From CAVXSP01 sp963764505 (lineage in GTDB: Bacteria > Acidobacteriota > Vicinamibacteria > Vicinamibacterales > SCN-69-37), in contig CAVXSP010000001.1 of NCBI GenBank assembly GCA_963764505.1, forward strand, positions 1,798,001 to 1,862,000: a stretch of DNA of 64,000 bases, given 5' to 3'. Every line of letters begins with the position of its first letter. The stretch's first letter is position 1. Positions 49,942 to 58,180 of this stretch are shown piece by piece. Position numbers and translations under genes: made by a program. The notes under the pieces are model-generated. The model was not told the origin of the DNA. It made no database searches and was given only the letters and a program-made list of their open reading frames with translations.

Positions 49942-50955
49942 TCGCACCCTCTCGAACACGGCGTCGACGCTGAGGTCCGCCATCCGGCCGCTCGGACTCT
50001 GCAGATAGTCGCAGTGCGCGCCGTACGGGCCGTTGCGCGCTCCCTGCGTCGGGCCGAACAGCCCGAGCGAGGGGACCCCGCTGGCGGCCGCCAGATGCAG
50101 CGGCCCGGTGTCGTTGCCAATCGCCAGATGCGCCCCGCGGAGGACGCCAATCAAGGAGGGAATCGGCTCGGGCGCCCACACGTGCGCCCGGTTGCCCGGC
50201 AGCCCGTGCCGCACCTCGCCCAGCAGTCCGTCCTCCCCCGGTCCGCCGAGAATGACCAGCCGGGCGCGGTCGTCCTCGAGCAGACGGCGGCCGAGCTCGC
50301 GGAACGACACGGCCGGCCACCGTTTCGCTTCGCCGCGCGTCGACGGCAGCAGCACGACCTGCCGGTGGTTCGGACCGATGCCGTGCTCGCGGCGCCATCC
50401 CTCGGCGACCGCGTCCGCATCGGCAAACGCGGGCAGCGGGAACTCCGCCGGCCCGGCCGGGCCGACGCCGAGCGGCCCGAGCAGGCAGAGGTTCTGATCG
50501 ACGATGTGGCGCGCCTCGGGCGGCGGCGTGACGTGCCGGTTCGTGGCGAGCGGCGACGCGAAATCGCGCGCGTGCGCGCGATCGAATCCGATACGCAGGG
50601 GCGCGCGCGTGAGCAGCGTGAAGGGCGATGTCTTGTGCGCCCAGCCCTGCACGTCGATTGCCACGTCGATTGCCAGGCCACGCAGGCGGCTCGAGAGGTC
50701 CCGCAACTCCCCATACGATCGACGCCAGCCGCCGACGTGCCGCAGGCTCTCGCGCCAGCGCCGCAGCGGCACGATCAGCACGTCGTCGACGACGGGATTG
50801 TCCCGCAGCAGAACCTGCTCGCGTTCTTCGACCAGCCAGATGACGCGCGCGTGCGGCAGGTGCCGGCGAATGGCGGCCGCGAGCGGAAGCGTGTGGACGA
50901 CGTCGCCCAGGGAGGTGAACCGGACGATCGCGATGTTCGGCCTCGAGGCCGTCAT
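49927..50955 (-). CDS. GT9 family glycosyltransferase, heptosyltransferase I-like
   Basis: A 342-residue GT-B enzyme of family 9. The start MTASRPNIAIVRFTSLGDVVHTLPLAAAIRR is the WaaC-type signature; WLVEEREQVLLRDNPVVDDV and LLPSTRGEAKRWPA follow, and the C-terminal site is IGNDTGPLHLAAASG. It probably adds the first heptose to Kdo, before WaaF. It is transcribed opposite to the LPS operon and ends inside the palindrome. ATG 50953-50955 was chosen; the upstream frame is open but lacks similarity. Confidence 0.9.
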   Translation of the reverse strand: MTASRPNIAIVRFTSLGDVVHTLPLAAAIRRHLPHARVIWLVEEREQVLLRDNPVVDDVLIVPLRRWRESLRHVGGWRRSYGELRDLSSRLRGLAIDVAIDVQGWAHKTSPFTLLTRAPLRIGFDRAHARDFASPLATNRHVTPPPEARHIVDQNLCLLGPLGVGPAGPAEFPLPAFADADAVAEGWRREHGIGPNHRQVVLLPSTRGEAKRWPAVSFRELGRRLLEDDRARLVILGGPGEDGLLGEVRHGLPGNRAHVWAPEPIPSLIGVLRGAHLAIGNDTGPLHLAAASGVPSLGLFGPTQGARNGPYGAHCDYLQSPSGRMADLSVDAVFERVRGFPQ

Positions 50956-50984
50956 CGCGACTGCCGCGTCCCGGGCCGGGGACG

Positions 50985-51608
50985 TCACGAGGTCGTCGAG
51001 GGATGCAGCAGCCGTTTGAGCCAGGCCGACCGGCGATGGCGCCGGAGCTCCTTGTCGGCGAGCTGCTGGCTCGTCACCCAGTTCACCTGAACGACCCGCC
51101 GCTCGCCCTGGGCGGGCAGGTGACCGTGCCAGGATCGATCCGATCGCCGGAAGGCCAGCAGCGTGCCCCATTTCGGCACGACCTCCACGGCCGCGTGGTT
51201 CACGTTCGTGTCCCGGAGCAGGCGCAGACGTCCCCCCTGGTCGGTCCACTCCTGATTGAGGTAGAGGAGCACGCTGATGATCTTCCACTTGGCATCCGTA
51301 TGGACGCCGCCATCGTGCCCGCCCACCCGCCCCCGCACGGTGATGACGCGCACGTAGGGCGAGAGGTCCACGCCGAACAGATCGGCCAGGCCCTGCTCGA
51401 ACTCCGGGCCGCTCAGTTCGCCGATCAGGTTCTCGAACGCCGGTCCGTACGACGTCTCCGACAGAGGAAAGCTGCCCGTGCTGCCGATCTTCGGAAAATC
51501 GCTCGACATGCCGGGCGCGCTCGACGCCGGCACGAAGTCGTCGACGATGACGTGGTCGAACGGGTCATGCGAGAGAGTGGCGCGCTGGAGCGCAGGCAGG
51601 TTCAACAT
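50985..51608 (-). CDS. 2-oxoglutarate/Fe(II)-dependent oxygenase
   Basis: A 207-residue double-stranded beta-helix protein. The iron ligands are in GGVHTDAKWK (HxD, near residue 100) and in RSWHGHLP (distal His, near 160), with RRVVQVNWV giving the 2-oxoglutarate-binding Arg. The general form is that of 2OG-FeII_Oxy_3 prolyl hydroxylase-like proteins, which act on small molecules, sugars or proteins. It is 29 bases upstream of the GT9 gene on the same strand, so a glycan-linked substrate is possible but not shown. Confidence 0.87.
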   Translation of the reverse strand: MLNLPALQRATLSHDPFDHVIVDDFVPASSAPGMSSDFPKIGSTGSFPLSETSYGPAFENLIGELSGPEFEQGLADLFGVDLSPYVRVITVRGRVGGHDGGVHTDAKWKIISVLLYLNQEWTDQGGRLRLLRDTNVNHAAVEVVPKWGTLLAFRRSDRSWHGHLPAQGERRVVQVNWVTSQQLADKELRRHRRSAWLKRLLHPSTTS

Positions 51609-51753
51609 CCGAGATCCGAGGCGTCAGAATCCGACACTCCCACAGCGGTGTCAAGCGCCCGGAAACCGCGCCCGGGAACCGCGGGGCGCGCCCGGAGCCT
51701 AGGGCCCAAAGGCCCACAGCCCAAGCTATGCAATAATCGTATGTTGCCGGTCC

Positions 51754-51825
51754 GGGCGGTTAGCTCAGCGGTAGAGCACCGGCCTTACACGCCGGCTGCC
51801 ACAGGTTCGAATCCTGTACCGCCCA
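51754..51825 (+). tRNA. tRNA-Val (anticodon TAC)
   Basis: A 72-base tRNA without an encoded CCA. The acceptor GGGCGGT pairs with ACCGCCC, the D arm has AGCTCAGCGGTAGAGC, the anticodon stem CCGGC/GCCGG encloses CTTACAC with anticodon TAC, and the T arm is CAGGTTCGAATCCTG. Confidence 0.95.
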
Positions 51826-51844
51826 ATGACCCAGACGGAACCGG

Positions 51845-51903
51845 GGCATCGGGATGATGCGGGCATCGGATGATCTGACGGCATCGGAGTGACAGCCGAT
51901 GCC
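51845..51903. repeat. Word-repeat spacer (GGCATCGG x3) between the two tRNAs
   Basis: GGCATCGG occurs at 51845, 51862 and 51880 with 17-18 base periods, followed by the inverse CCGATGCC at 51896. The spacing is too irregular and the copies too few for a CRISPR array. The rest of the 190-base gap shows nothing. Confidence 0.55.
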
Positions 51904-52017
51904 GGATCGGCGGCGACAGTGCCGTGGTCGATCGATGCAGGCGTCACGAGATGCCGGCGTCGGCGATGCGACCGGTCGGCCGATGCACCCGTCGATCGTT
52001 GCCAGGATCGTTTTTGC

Positions 52018-52094
52018 GGGGTCGTAGTTCAGCTGGTTAGAACGCCGGCCTGTCACGCCGGAGGTCGCGAGTTCGAGTCTCGTCGGCCCCGCCA
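52018..52094 (+). tRNA. tRNA-Asp (anticodon GTC)
   Basis: A 77-base tRNA with encoded CCA. The acceptor GGGGTCG pairs with CGGCCCC (one G-T wobble), the D arm is GTTCAGCTGGTTAGAAC, the anticodon stem CCGGC/GCCGG encloses CTGTCAC with anticodon GTC, and the T arm contains GTTCGAGTC. It is 192 bases after tRNA-Val in the same direction. Confidence 0.96.
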
Positions 52095-52137
52095 CTTTCA
52101 CATCAGGCATCGTTCGTGGCCCGGGCCCGGGCGATTG

Positions 52138-52258
52138 GCGCGGTTTCCGAAGCGGACTAGCGTGCTGTAGGCCCGAATCCGAGCAGCACGCCCGCTCTGT
52201 GGCGTGCGAGATCGCGAGTGAGGGCCAACAGCACGCTAGTCCGCTCCGGAAACCGCGC
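52138..52258. repeat. Palindromic element, family B copy 2
   Basis: Arms 52138-52168 and 52228-52258 are inverted copies with 30 of 31 bases identical (GCGCGGTTTCC...CGTGCTGT). In reverse orientation the inside matches copy 1 at 27021-27146 (GCTGTTGGCCCTCACTCGCGA, TTCGGGCC). It ends 8 bases before the stop of the propeller gene at 52267, again at a gene end, and lies between converging transcripts (tRNA-Asp and the propeller gene). Confidence 0.92.
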
Positions 52259-52266
52259 TCGCCCGC

Positions 52267-53349
52267 TCAGCGCTGCACGACGACCAGTCCCCACGGTCCG
52301 GTGCCGACCGGGATCCTCTTCGTCACCTGCCGGCTCGCGACGTCGATGACCGACACGTCGTTCGACGGCCCGTTTGCCGTGTAGATCGTCTTCCCGTCGT
52401 GGCTGACGGCGATGCCCCAGGGGCGTTCGCCCGCCTCGACGGACCCCACGACGGCGTCCTTGGCGGTGTCGATGAACTCGACCATCTTGCTGCGGCCCGT
52501 GCTCACGTAGAGGAACTTGCCGTCGGGGGAGACGACGGTGCCCATCGGCCGCATGCCCTTGCCGAGCGTGATCGTCTTCGACGTCCGAAGCCGCTTGACG
52601 TCGATGACCGACAGCGTGCCGCCGGTCTCCGACGGCACATAGGCTTTGGAGCCGTCCGGCAGGAAGGCCACCGAGCGCGGCCTCGGGCCGACCTTCACCG
52701 CCTTCAGCACCTTGCGCGCCTTCAGATCGATCACATACACCGCGGCGTCTTCTTCGGAGGTCACCCAGACGCGATTGCCTCCCGGTTCGACCGTCACGCC
52801 TTCCGGTTCACCGCCGACCTTGAACGTCTCCGCGATGCTGCCGTTGCCGACGTCGATGATGCTCGCCGTCGCGGCGTCCTCGTTCGCCGCGAAGACTCGG
52901 CTCCCGTCCGGGCTGATCGCGACCTGTTCGGGGTCGGTTCCCGCCGGCAGGACGCTGACGACCTTCTGCTGCGCGATGTCCACGACCCCGATGCCGTCGG
53001 CGGTCCGGTCGGGCGGCGGCAGCTTGCTCTCGTCGACGCCCGGGCCGGCGGCCGGCGAGCCGCTCAACGCGACGTACAGCATCTTGCCGTCCGGACTGGC
53101 CGTGATCCCCCGGGGACGCTTGCCGAGCGGCAGCGTGGCGACCACGGTCTGCGTGCCGGCGTCGATAGCCGACAAGTCGCCCGACGTTTCGTTCGTGACG
53201 TACACGCCCACTTCCGGCTGGGTGAACGGCTTCGTCTCCGGGACCGGCGCCTTGCTGGGCGTCGAGCCCGCGGGCTCGTTGCCGCCGCAGCCGGAGAGCG
53301 CCAGGCCGAATGTGACGAGCGCCGCGACGGACATCCGCAGTGGGGTCAT
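52267..53349 (-). CDS. YVTN-type beta-propeller lipoprotein
   Basis: A 360-residue exported protein with a lipoprotein signal (VTFGLALSGCGGN, Cys near 21) and a Ser/Pro linker. It then has seven or so 40-residue blades of YVTN type: VYVTNETSGDLSAIDAGTQ, YVALSG, RVFAANEDAATASIIDVG, VWVTSEEDAAVYVIDL, KAYVPSETGGTLSVIDV, YVSTGRSKMVEFIDT and YTANGPSNDVSVIDV. It likely binds a ligand or partner at the cell surface or in the periplasm. ATG 53347-53349 overlaps the stop of the GH15 gene (ATGA), so both are made together. Confidence 0.88.
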   Translation of the reverse strand: MTPLRMSVAALVTFGLALSGCGGNEPAGSTPSKAPVPETKPFTQPEVGVYVTNETSGDLSAIDAGTQTVVATLPLGKRPRGITASPDGKMLYVALSGSPAAGPGVDESKLPPPDRTADGIGVVDIAQQKVVSVLPAGTDPEQVAISPDGSRVFAANEDAATASIIDVGNGSIAETFKVGGEPEGVTVEPGGNRVWVTSEEDAAVYVIDLKARKVLKAVKVGPRPRSVAFLPDGSKAYVPSETGGTLSVIDVKRLRTSKTITLGKGMRPMGTVVSPDGKFLYVSTGRSKMVEFIDTAKDAVVGSVEAGERPWGIAVSHDGKTIYTANGPSNDVSVIDVASRQVTKRIPVGTGPWGLVVVQR

Positions 53350-55172
53350 CCTGCCTTCTCCTTTTGCTCGTCGCGCATCCGGCCGCCGGCCGAGCGCTGC
53401 TCGGCCGGCTTGGTGGCGCGGGCGAGATTGTGCGCCGTGTTGACCAGCGCCACGTGCGAGAACGCCTGCGGAAAATTGCCGACCTGCCGCCGCAGGCGCG
53501 GATCGTACTCCTCGGCCAGCAATCCTACATCGTTCCGGAGCGAGAGGAGCCGCTCGAATAGCGCCCGGGCCTCGTCGATGCGCCCCAGAAGGACGTAGGC
53601 GTCCGCGAGCCAGAAACTGCAGGCGAGGAAGGTCCCCTCGCCGGCGGGAAGGCCGTCGTCGGTCGCCGAACTGTCGTAGCGCGCGACGAGGCCGTCGACG
53701 ACCAGGCCGCGCGCGATCGCGTCGATCGTCCCGACGATGCGCGGATCGGACGGGGGAAGGAATCCGGTCGAGGGCAGCAGCAGGAGGCTGGCGTCGAGCA
53801 GGTCCGATCCGTAGGCCTGGACGAAGCTGCCGAGTCGGCGATTGAAGCCCCGCTCGCAGATCTCCGCGTGGAGCTGCTGCTGCGTCGCGTGCCACCGGTC
53901 CACCGGACCCTCGAGGCCGAACGCCTTCGCGGTCTTGATGCCGCGGTCGAACGCCACCCACGCCATCACCTTGGAATAGGTGAAGTGCTGGGGAGCGCCC
54001 CGCACTTCCCAGATGCCCTCGTCCGGCTCGCACCACACCTGCTCGAGCCGGTCGAGCAGCGCCCGCTGGAAGCCCCAATCCGCGTCGTCGAGGACGATGC
54101 CGCCACGGCGCGCCTGGTGCAGGACGTCCATGACCTCGCCGTAGACGTCGAGCTGGAGCTGAGTGTGCGCCGCGTTGCCGATCCGCACGGGGCACGCGCC
54201 TTCGTAGCCGGGCAGCCAGTCGATCTCGAGCTCGGTCAGCCGCCGTTCGCCGGCCACGCCGTAGAGCACCTGCAGCTGCGCCGGGGATCCGGCGGCAGCG
54301 CGGAGCAGCCAGTCGCGCCAGGCCTTGGCCTCCTGCTCGAAGCCGGCGTTCATCAGCGCGAGGAGCGTGAGCGTCGCGTCCCGAAGCCAGCAGAAGCGGT
54401 AATCCCAGTTGCGCGTGCCGCCGAGCCGCTCGGGCAGCGACGTCGTCGGCGCCGCGACGATGCCGCCCGTCGGAGCGTAGGTCAACGCCTTGAGCACCAT
54501 GAGCGAGCGGATCACGTGATCGGACCACTCGCCGCCGGACGCCGCCCGAGCGCCCCAATTCGTCCAGAACTCCTCGGTCGCCTGCAGCGCCGCCGCCGGA
54601 TCGATCGACGCCGGCGCAGGCAGGTGCGACGGGGCGTAGGTCATGGTGAAGGGGATCGTCTCGCCCGCCTCGACCGCGAACTGCGCCCTCGTCGTGAGGT
54701 CGCGGCCCTCGAGCCCGACCGGCGTGCGCAGCACCACCATGTCGGGGCCGGCGATGGCGCGCCACGCCCGATCCTCGAGGCGCGTGACCCACGGCGCCAC
54801 GCGACCGTAGTCGAACCGGAGGATCAGCTCCATCTCGAACTCGACGCGGCCGCGGTCGCCCCGCACGAGGCGCACGATGTCCGAGGCGTCGCCGCGGGGC
54901 GGCATGAAATCGATGAGCGTCGCCGTTCCGTCGGCCGTCTCGAAGTGCGTCTCGAGCACGAGCGTGTGATTCCGGTACTCCCGTTCGATCCGGGCGTCGC
55001 CCTTGGGCGCGATCAGCCAGCGTCCGTGCTCGCTGGTGCCGAGCAGCGCCGCGAAACACGCATCCGAATCGAAACGCGGCCAGCAGAGCCAGTCGATCGA
55101 CCCGCCACGGCTGACGAGCGCAGCCGTCTCGCAGTCGCCGATCAGTCCGTAGTCTTCGATGAGGCTCGGCAT
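53346..55172 (-). CDS. GH15 family glucan hydrolase (glucoamylase/trehalase-like)
   Basis: A 608-residue cytoplasmic-type GH15 protein. The start MPSLIEDYGLIGDCETAALV and SIDWLCWPRFDSDACFAALLG is the bacterial GH15 N-terminus. The (alpha/alpha)6 barrel shows GGTRNWDYRFCWLRDATLTL, LEIDWLPGYEGACPVRIGN with a likely catalytic Glu, and GEGTFLACSFWLADAYVLLGR with the second Glu. Bacterial members hydrolyse alpha-glucans or trehalose. No signal peptide is seen. ATG 55170-55172 was chosen because the upstream codons are the word repeat at 55181. Confidence 0.92.
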   Translation of the reverse strand: MPSLIEDYGLIGDCETAALVSRGGSIDWLCWPRFDSDACFAALLGTSEHGRWLIAPKGDARIEREYRNHTLVLETHFETADGTATLIDFMPPRGDASDIVRLVRGDRGRVEFEMELILRFDYGRVAPWVTRLEDRAWRAIAGPDMVVLRTPVGLEGRDLTTRAQFAVEAGETIPFTMTYAPSHLPAPASIDPAAALQATEEFWTNWGARAASGGEWSDHVIRSLMVLKALTYAPTGGIVAAPTTSLPERLGGTRNWDYRFCWLRDATLTLLALMNAGFEQEAKAWRDWLLRAAAGSPAQLQVLYGVAGERRLTELEIDWLPGYEGACPVRIGNAAHTQLQLDVYGEVMDVLHQARRGGIVLDDADWGFQRALLDRLEQVWCEPDEGIWEVRGAPQHFTYSKVMAWVAFDRGIKTAKAFGLEGPVDRWHATQQQLHAEICERGFNRRLGSFVQAYGSDLLDASLLLLPSTGFLPPSDPRIVGTIDAIARGLVVDGLVARYDSSATDDGLPAGEGTFLACSFWLADAYVLLGRIDEARALFERLLSLRNDVGLLAEEYDPRLRRQVGNFPQAFSHVALVNTAHNLARATKPAEQRSAGGRMRDEQKEKAG

Positions 55173-55180
55173 GGGAAGCA

Positions 55181-55217
55181 ACTTCGAACTTCGGAGTTCA
55201 AACTTCGAACTTCGGAC
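55181..55217. repeat. Word-repeat (ACTTCGAACTTC, inverse of GAAGTTCGAAGTT) upstream of GH15
   Basis: Four near-copies of ACTTCGAACTTCGGAGTTCAA-like words lie directly in front of the GH15 start; in the reverse strand they equal the spacers at 41735 and 48835. The remaining bases to 55466 contain no gene and no clear terminator. Confidence 0.75.
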
Positions 55218-55466
55218 TGTCGGCCGCGAGCAGCCCAACCGGGCCCGCGCCGGTCACGAGTGCCGTGCGGGGACGCCGGCGAGCGGTGTAGCGGCCGTTC
55301 GCGCACATGTCCCATTCCGCGACAACGCGGAACCGGCACGGGACCGGGTCGGGGCGCCGGCTCTGGCATGTGCTCGAGGCGAATGGAGTCCGGTTGTCCT
55401 GGACGGACCGTCAGGGCGAGCATCGCGGGCCGACATGTCTCAATCCAAGATTCGTTCCACCTCGAT

Positions 55467-56681
55467 TCATTTCGTGAACACGGTGACGGTCGCGGACATC
55501 CCCGGTCTCAGCAGCGCGGCCTGGTCCCGGTCGTGGTCGATGGCGATCTTGACCGGAACGCGCTGGACGACCTTCACGAAGTTGCCGCTCGCATTGTCGG
55601 GCGGCAGCAGGCTGAAGGTGGCGCCGGTGGCCGCCGCGATGCTGTCGACGTGGCCGGAGTACGTCTGGTCGTACGTATCGACGGACACGTCGGCGCGCTG
55701 GCCCGGGTGCATGTGCTCGAGCTGCGTCTCCTTGAAGTTGGCGGTGACCCAGATGTCCTGGAGCGACGTCAGCGCCAGCACGGGCTGGCCGGCCTGGATG
55801 ATCTGTCCGACCTCGACGGTCTTGCGGCTGACGATGCCGGCAACGGGCGCATGGATGGCGGTGCGTTCGAGCGCGAGCGTGGCGTCGTTGACGGCGGTCC
55901 GCGCCTGCAGCACGCGCGCGTCGGCGGTCTGGGCGCGGGCTTTCGTCATCTCGACCTGCTGCGGTCCGGTGGAGGCGCCCTGCGCCTGCGCCTGTGCCTG
56001 CGCCTGCGTGCCGGAGGCCTGCTCGCGCCGCGACTCGGCGACGGCGACGTTCGCCTCCGCCTCGGCGATCGCCGCGCGCGCCGATTCGACGCCGGCCTCG
56101 GCGGCACGCTGCGTGGCCACGGCGGCATCGTACTGCTGGCGCGAGATCTCGTCCTTCTCGACGAGCGGCTTCAGGCGTTCGAGGTCCTGGCTGGCGCGTG
56201 TCGCCGTCGCCGTGACCTCCGCCAGGTGCGCCTCGGCGGCGCGCTGTTTCGCCTGGGCGGCCTGGACCTCGCGCGTGGCCGCCCGCGCGGCGGCCTCGGC
56301 GCTTCTGGCCGCCGCCTGCGCGACGTCGAGCTGGCTGCCGCTCGTCGTCGACGTGATGGGCACCTCGGTGCGGGCGGCGGACGCTCCGGCTTCGGCCGCG
56401 GCGAGATCGGCCTTGGCGCGATCGAGCGCGATCTCGTAGTCGCGCGGATCGATCTGGACCAGGACGTCGCCCGCTTTGACCGCCTGGTTGTCGGTGACGT
56501 AGACGTGCGTCACCAGCCCGGACACGCGCGCCGAGACCGGCGCCACGTGCCCGCTCACCTGGGCATCGTCGGTCGTCTCGCGTGGGAACACGAAGCGCCA
56601 GAGGAAGAAGAGGCCGGCCACGATGACGACCGCCGCGCCGGCCAGCATCCAGCGGCGGCGGCCCTGCAGCAGCCAGGGCAT
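55467..56681 (-). CDS. HlyD/EmrA-family membrane fusion protein
   Basis: A 404-residue periplasmic adaptor. It has one N-terminal membrane helix (WMLAGAAVVIVAGLFFLWRFVF), then ETTDDAQVSGHVAPVSARVSGLV (first half of the lipoyl domain). A long coiled coil rich in Ala/Glu/Gln (about residues 80-270, with a repetitive QAQAQAQAQG turn near 230) follows, then GIVSRKTVEVGQII and the beta-barrel VTANFKETQLEHMHPGQ. It resembles EmrA, which works with an MFS pump. It follows tolC with TAATG overlap, but no inner-membrane pump is in the window. Confidence 0.93.
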   Translation of the reverse strand: MPWLLQGRRRWMLAGAAVVIVAGLFFLWRFVFPRETTDDAQVSGHVAPVSARVSGLVTHVYVTDNQAVKAGDVLVQIDPRDYEIALDRAKADLAAAEAGASAARTEVPITSTTSGSQLDVAQAAARSAEAAARAATREVQAAQAKQRAAEAHLAEVTATATRASQDLERLKPLVEKDEISRQQYDAAVATQRAAEAGVESARAAIAEAEANVAVAESRREQASGTQAQAQAQAQGASTGPQQVEMTKARAQTADARVLQARTAVNDATLALERTAIHAPVAGIVSRKTVEVGQIIQAGQPVLALTSLQDIWVTANFKETQLEHMHPGQRADVSVDTYDQTYSGHVDSIAAATGATFSLLPPDNASGNFVKVVQRVPVKIAIDHDRDQAALLRPGMSATVTVFTK

Positions 56682-58084
56682 TACTGCGTCCCTCCCAGGA
56701 ACTCCCGCACGTGCGCCTCGAGGTCGCCGAGGGCGCGTCCGAGCGAGATCTTGGCGAGGTTGTGCGCGTAGACCCGGCCGATGTAGCGATCCGACGCGGC
56801 GGCGAGTGCGTCCTGTGCCTGCGCGAGCTCGATGGAGTTGGCGACGCCGGCCCGGAACCGATCCTGCGCCTGCTCGACCTGCTGGCGCGCCAGTGCTTCG
56901 GCCTCGCGCGCCACGTTGACTTCCGCATCCGCCGACTTCAAGTCCAGCAGGATGCCGGCAATCTCGTACTGCAGGCCGGCGCGCAGATCGGCCAGCTCGG
57001 CCTGACGCTGGCGGAGCTCGGCGTCGGCCTGTTCGATTCGGCCGCGCGCCGCGCCGCCTGCGAAGATCGGCACGTGCACGTTCGCCGCCACGGCATAGGT
57101 GTTCTTCATCGTGGTGGCTTTCGAGCCGAGCGCGCCGTAGTCGGCGTCGAGGTGCAGGGTCGGCAGCGCGGAGCCGACCGCCGCCTGACGGGCCGCGCGC
57201 GCCGACTCGAGCCGCGCCTCGGCGCTGCGCACGTCGTCGCGGCTCGACTCCGCGCGCTGCAGGGCGTCCTGCATCGAGAGCGGCGCCGCCGCCGCGAACG
57301 GGAACGAGTCCGTCAGCGCGATCGACTGGGCCGCGGGCACGCCGATCGCCCGGGCGAGCACGAGCTTGTCCTTCTCGGTCGCCGTCTGGGCGGCAATCAG
57401 ACGCTGGCGCGCGGCGGCGAGCTGCACCTGCTGACGCAGCACCTCGATGCCAGCCACGACCCCCGACGTCCGCTGGTCTTCCGCCAGTCCGGCCAGCGTC
57501 TCCGCCGTGGAGACCTCCGACTGCGCGGCCTGCACGCGGCTCGCGTCGGCTGTCGCCTGGAGGTAGAGATTGGAGATGACGAGCACGATCTCGTCCCGCG
57601 TGCTCTGGTAGCTGAACCGTTCCGCCCGCAGCGCGGCGTTGTCGGACTGCAGCGTGTTCACGGCCTCGAGGTCGACGAGCGGCATCGAAAGCGCCACGCG
57701 CGCGTCGAACACGCCGAACGGACCGATCACGTCGGGAAGCCCGGGGAACCCGGTGAATCCGAATGCGGCCAGGTTCACCACCTGCTCGGACTGTCGGAGG
57801 TCCGCGGAAATCTGCGGCAGCACGTCGCCGAGCGCCCGGCCGCGGGCGCCCTCCGCCACCCGGACGCGCTCGGACGCCAGGACGCCGCCGAGATTGTGCT
57901 CGAGACCGCGCTGGATCGCGTCGGAGAGCGAGAGCGGCAGCGGCGTTGGCGTGGCCTCGCCGGCGGGCACGCCGTGCAACAGAGAATTCGACGAGACGGC
58001 CTGCGCCGACGCCCTCGTGCAAAGCTCGATACTCGCGAGCAGGACCAGACACATCGGGACGATTCTGTGGAAACGCAACTTCAC
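56681..58084 (-). CDS. TolC-family outer membrane efflux protein
   Basis: A 467-residue protein with a signal peptide (VKLRFHRIVPMCLVLLASIELCTRASA) and two OEP repeats of long helices, each with the typical LSLSDAIQRGLEHN-like start and QVEQAQDRFRAGVANSIELAQAQDAL-like end. It would form the channel of an efflux or type I secretion complex with the HlyD-like protein. The start is GTG 58084; ATG codons are found only later in the signal. TAA overlaps the ATG of the adaptor gene. The opposite strand also has long open frames that are only shadows. Confidence 0.92.
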   Translation of the reverse strand: MKLRFHRIVPMCLVLLASIELCTRASAQAVSSNSLLHGVPAGEATPTPLPLSLSDAIQRGLEHNLGGVLASERVRVAEGARGRALGDVLPQISADLRQSEQVVNLAAFGFTGFPGLPDVIGPFGVFDARVALSMPLVDLEAVNTLQSDNAALRAERFSYQSTRDEIVLVISNLYLQATADASRVQAAQSEVSTAETLAGLAEDQRTSGVVAGIEVLRQQVQLAAARQRLIAAQTATEKDKLVLARAIGVPAAQSIALTDSFPFAAAAPLSMQDALQRAESSRDDVRSAEARLESARAARQAAVGSALPTLHLDADYGALGSKATTMKNTYAVAANVHVPIFAGGAARGRIEQADAELRQRQAELADLRAGLQYEIAGILLDLKSADAEVNVAREAEALARQQVEQAQDRFRAGVANSIELAQAQDALAAASDRYIGRVYAHNLAKISLGRALGDLEAHVREFLGGTQ

Positions 58085-58180
58085 TGCGGGTCCTTTCGGG
58101 AGCAAACGACGGGAAAGACCCGATGTCCGTCCGGCCGCCGGCCGCTCACCATCAGTCCAACATAGCAGGATCGCTACGCC

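Noticed and set aside
51845..51903. GGCATCGG repeats with 17-18 base periods, CRISPR-like at first sight
   Set aside because: Only three 8-base copies, spacers of 9-10 bases and no cas genes; it belongs to the word-repeat spacers.
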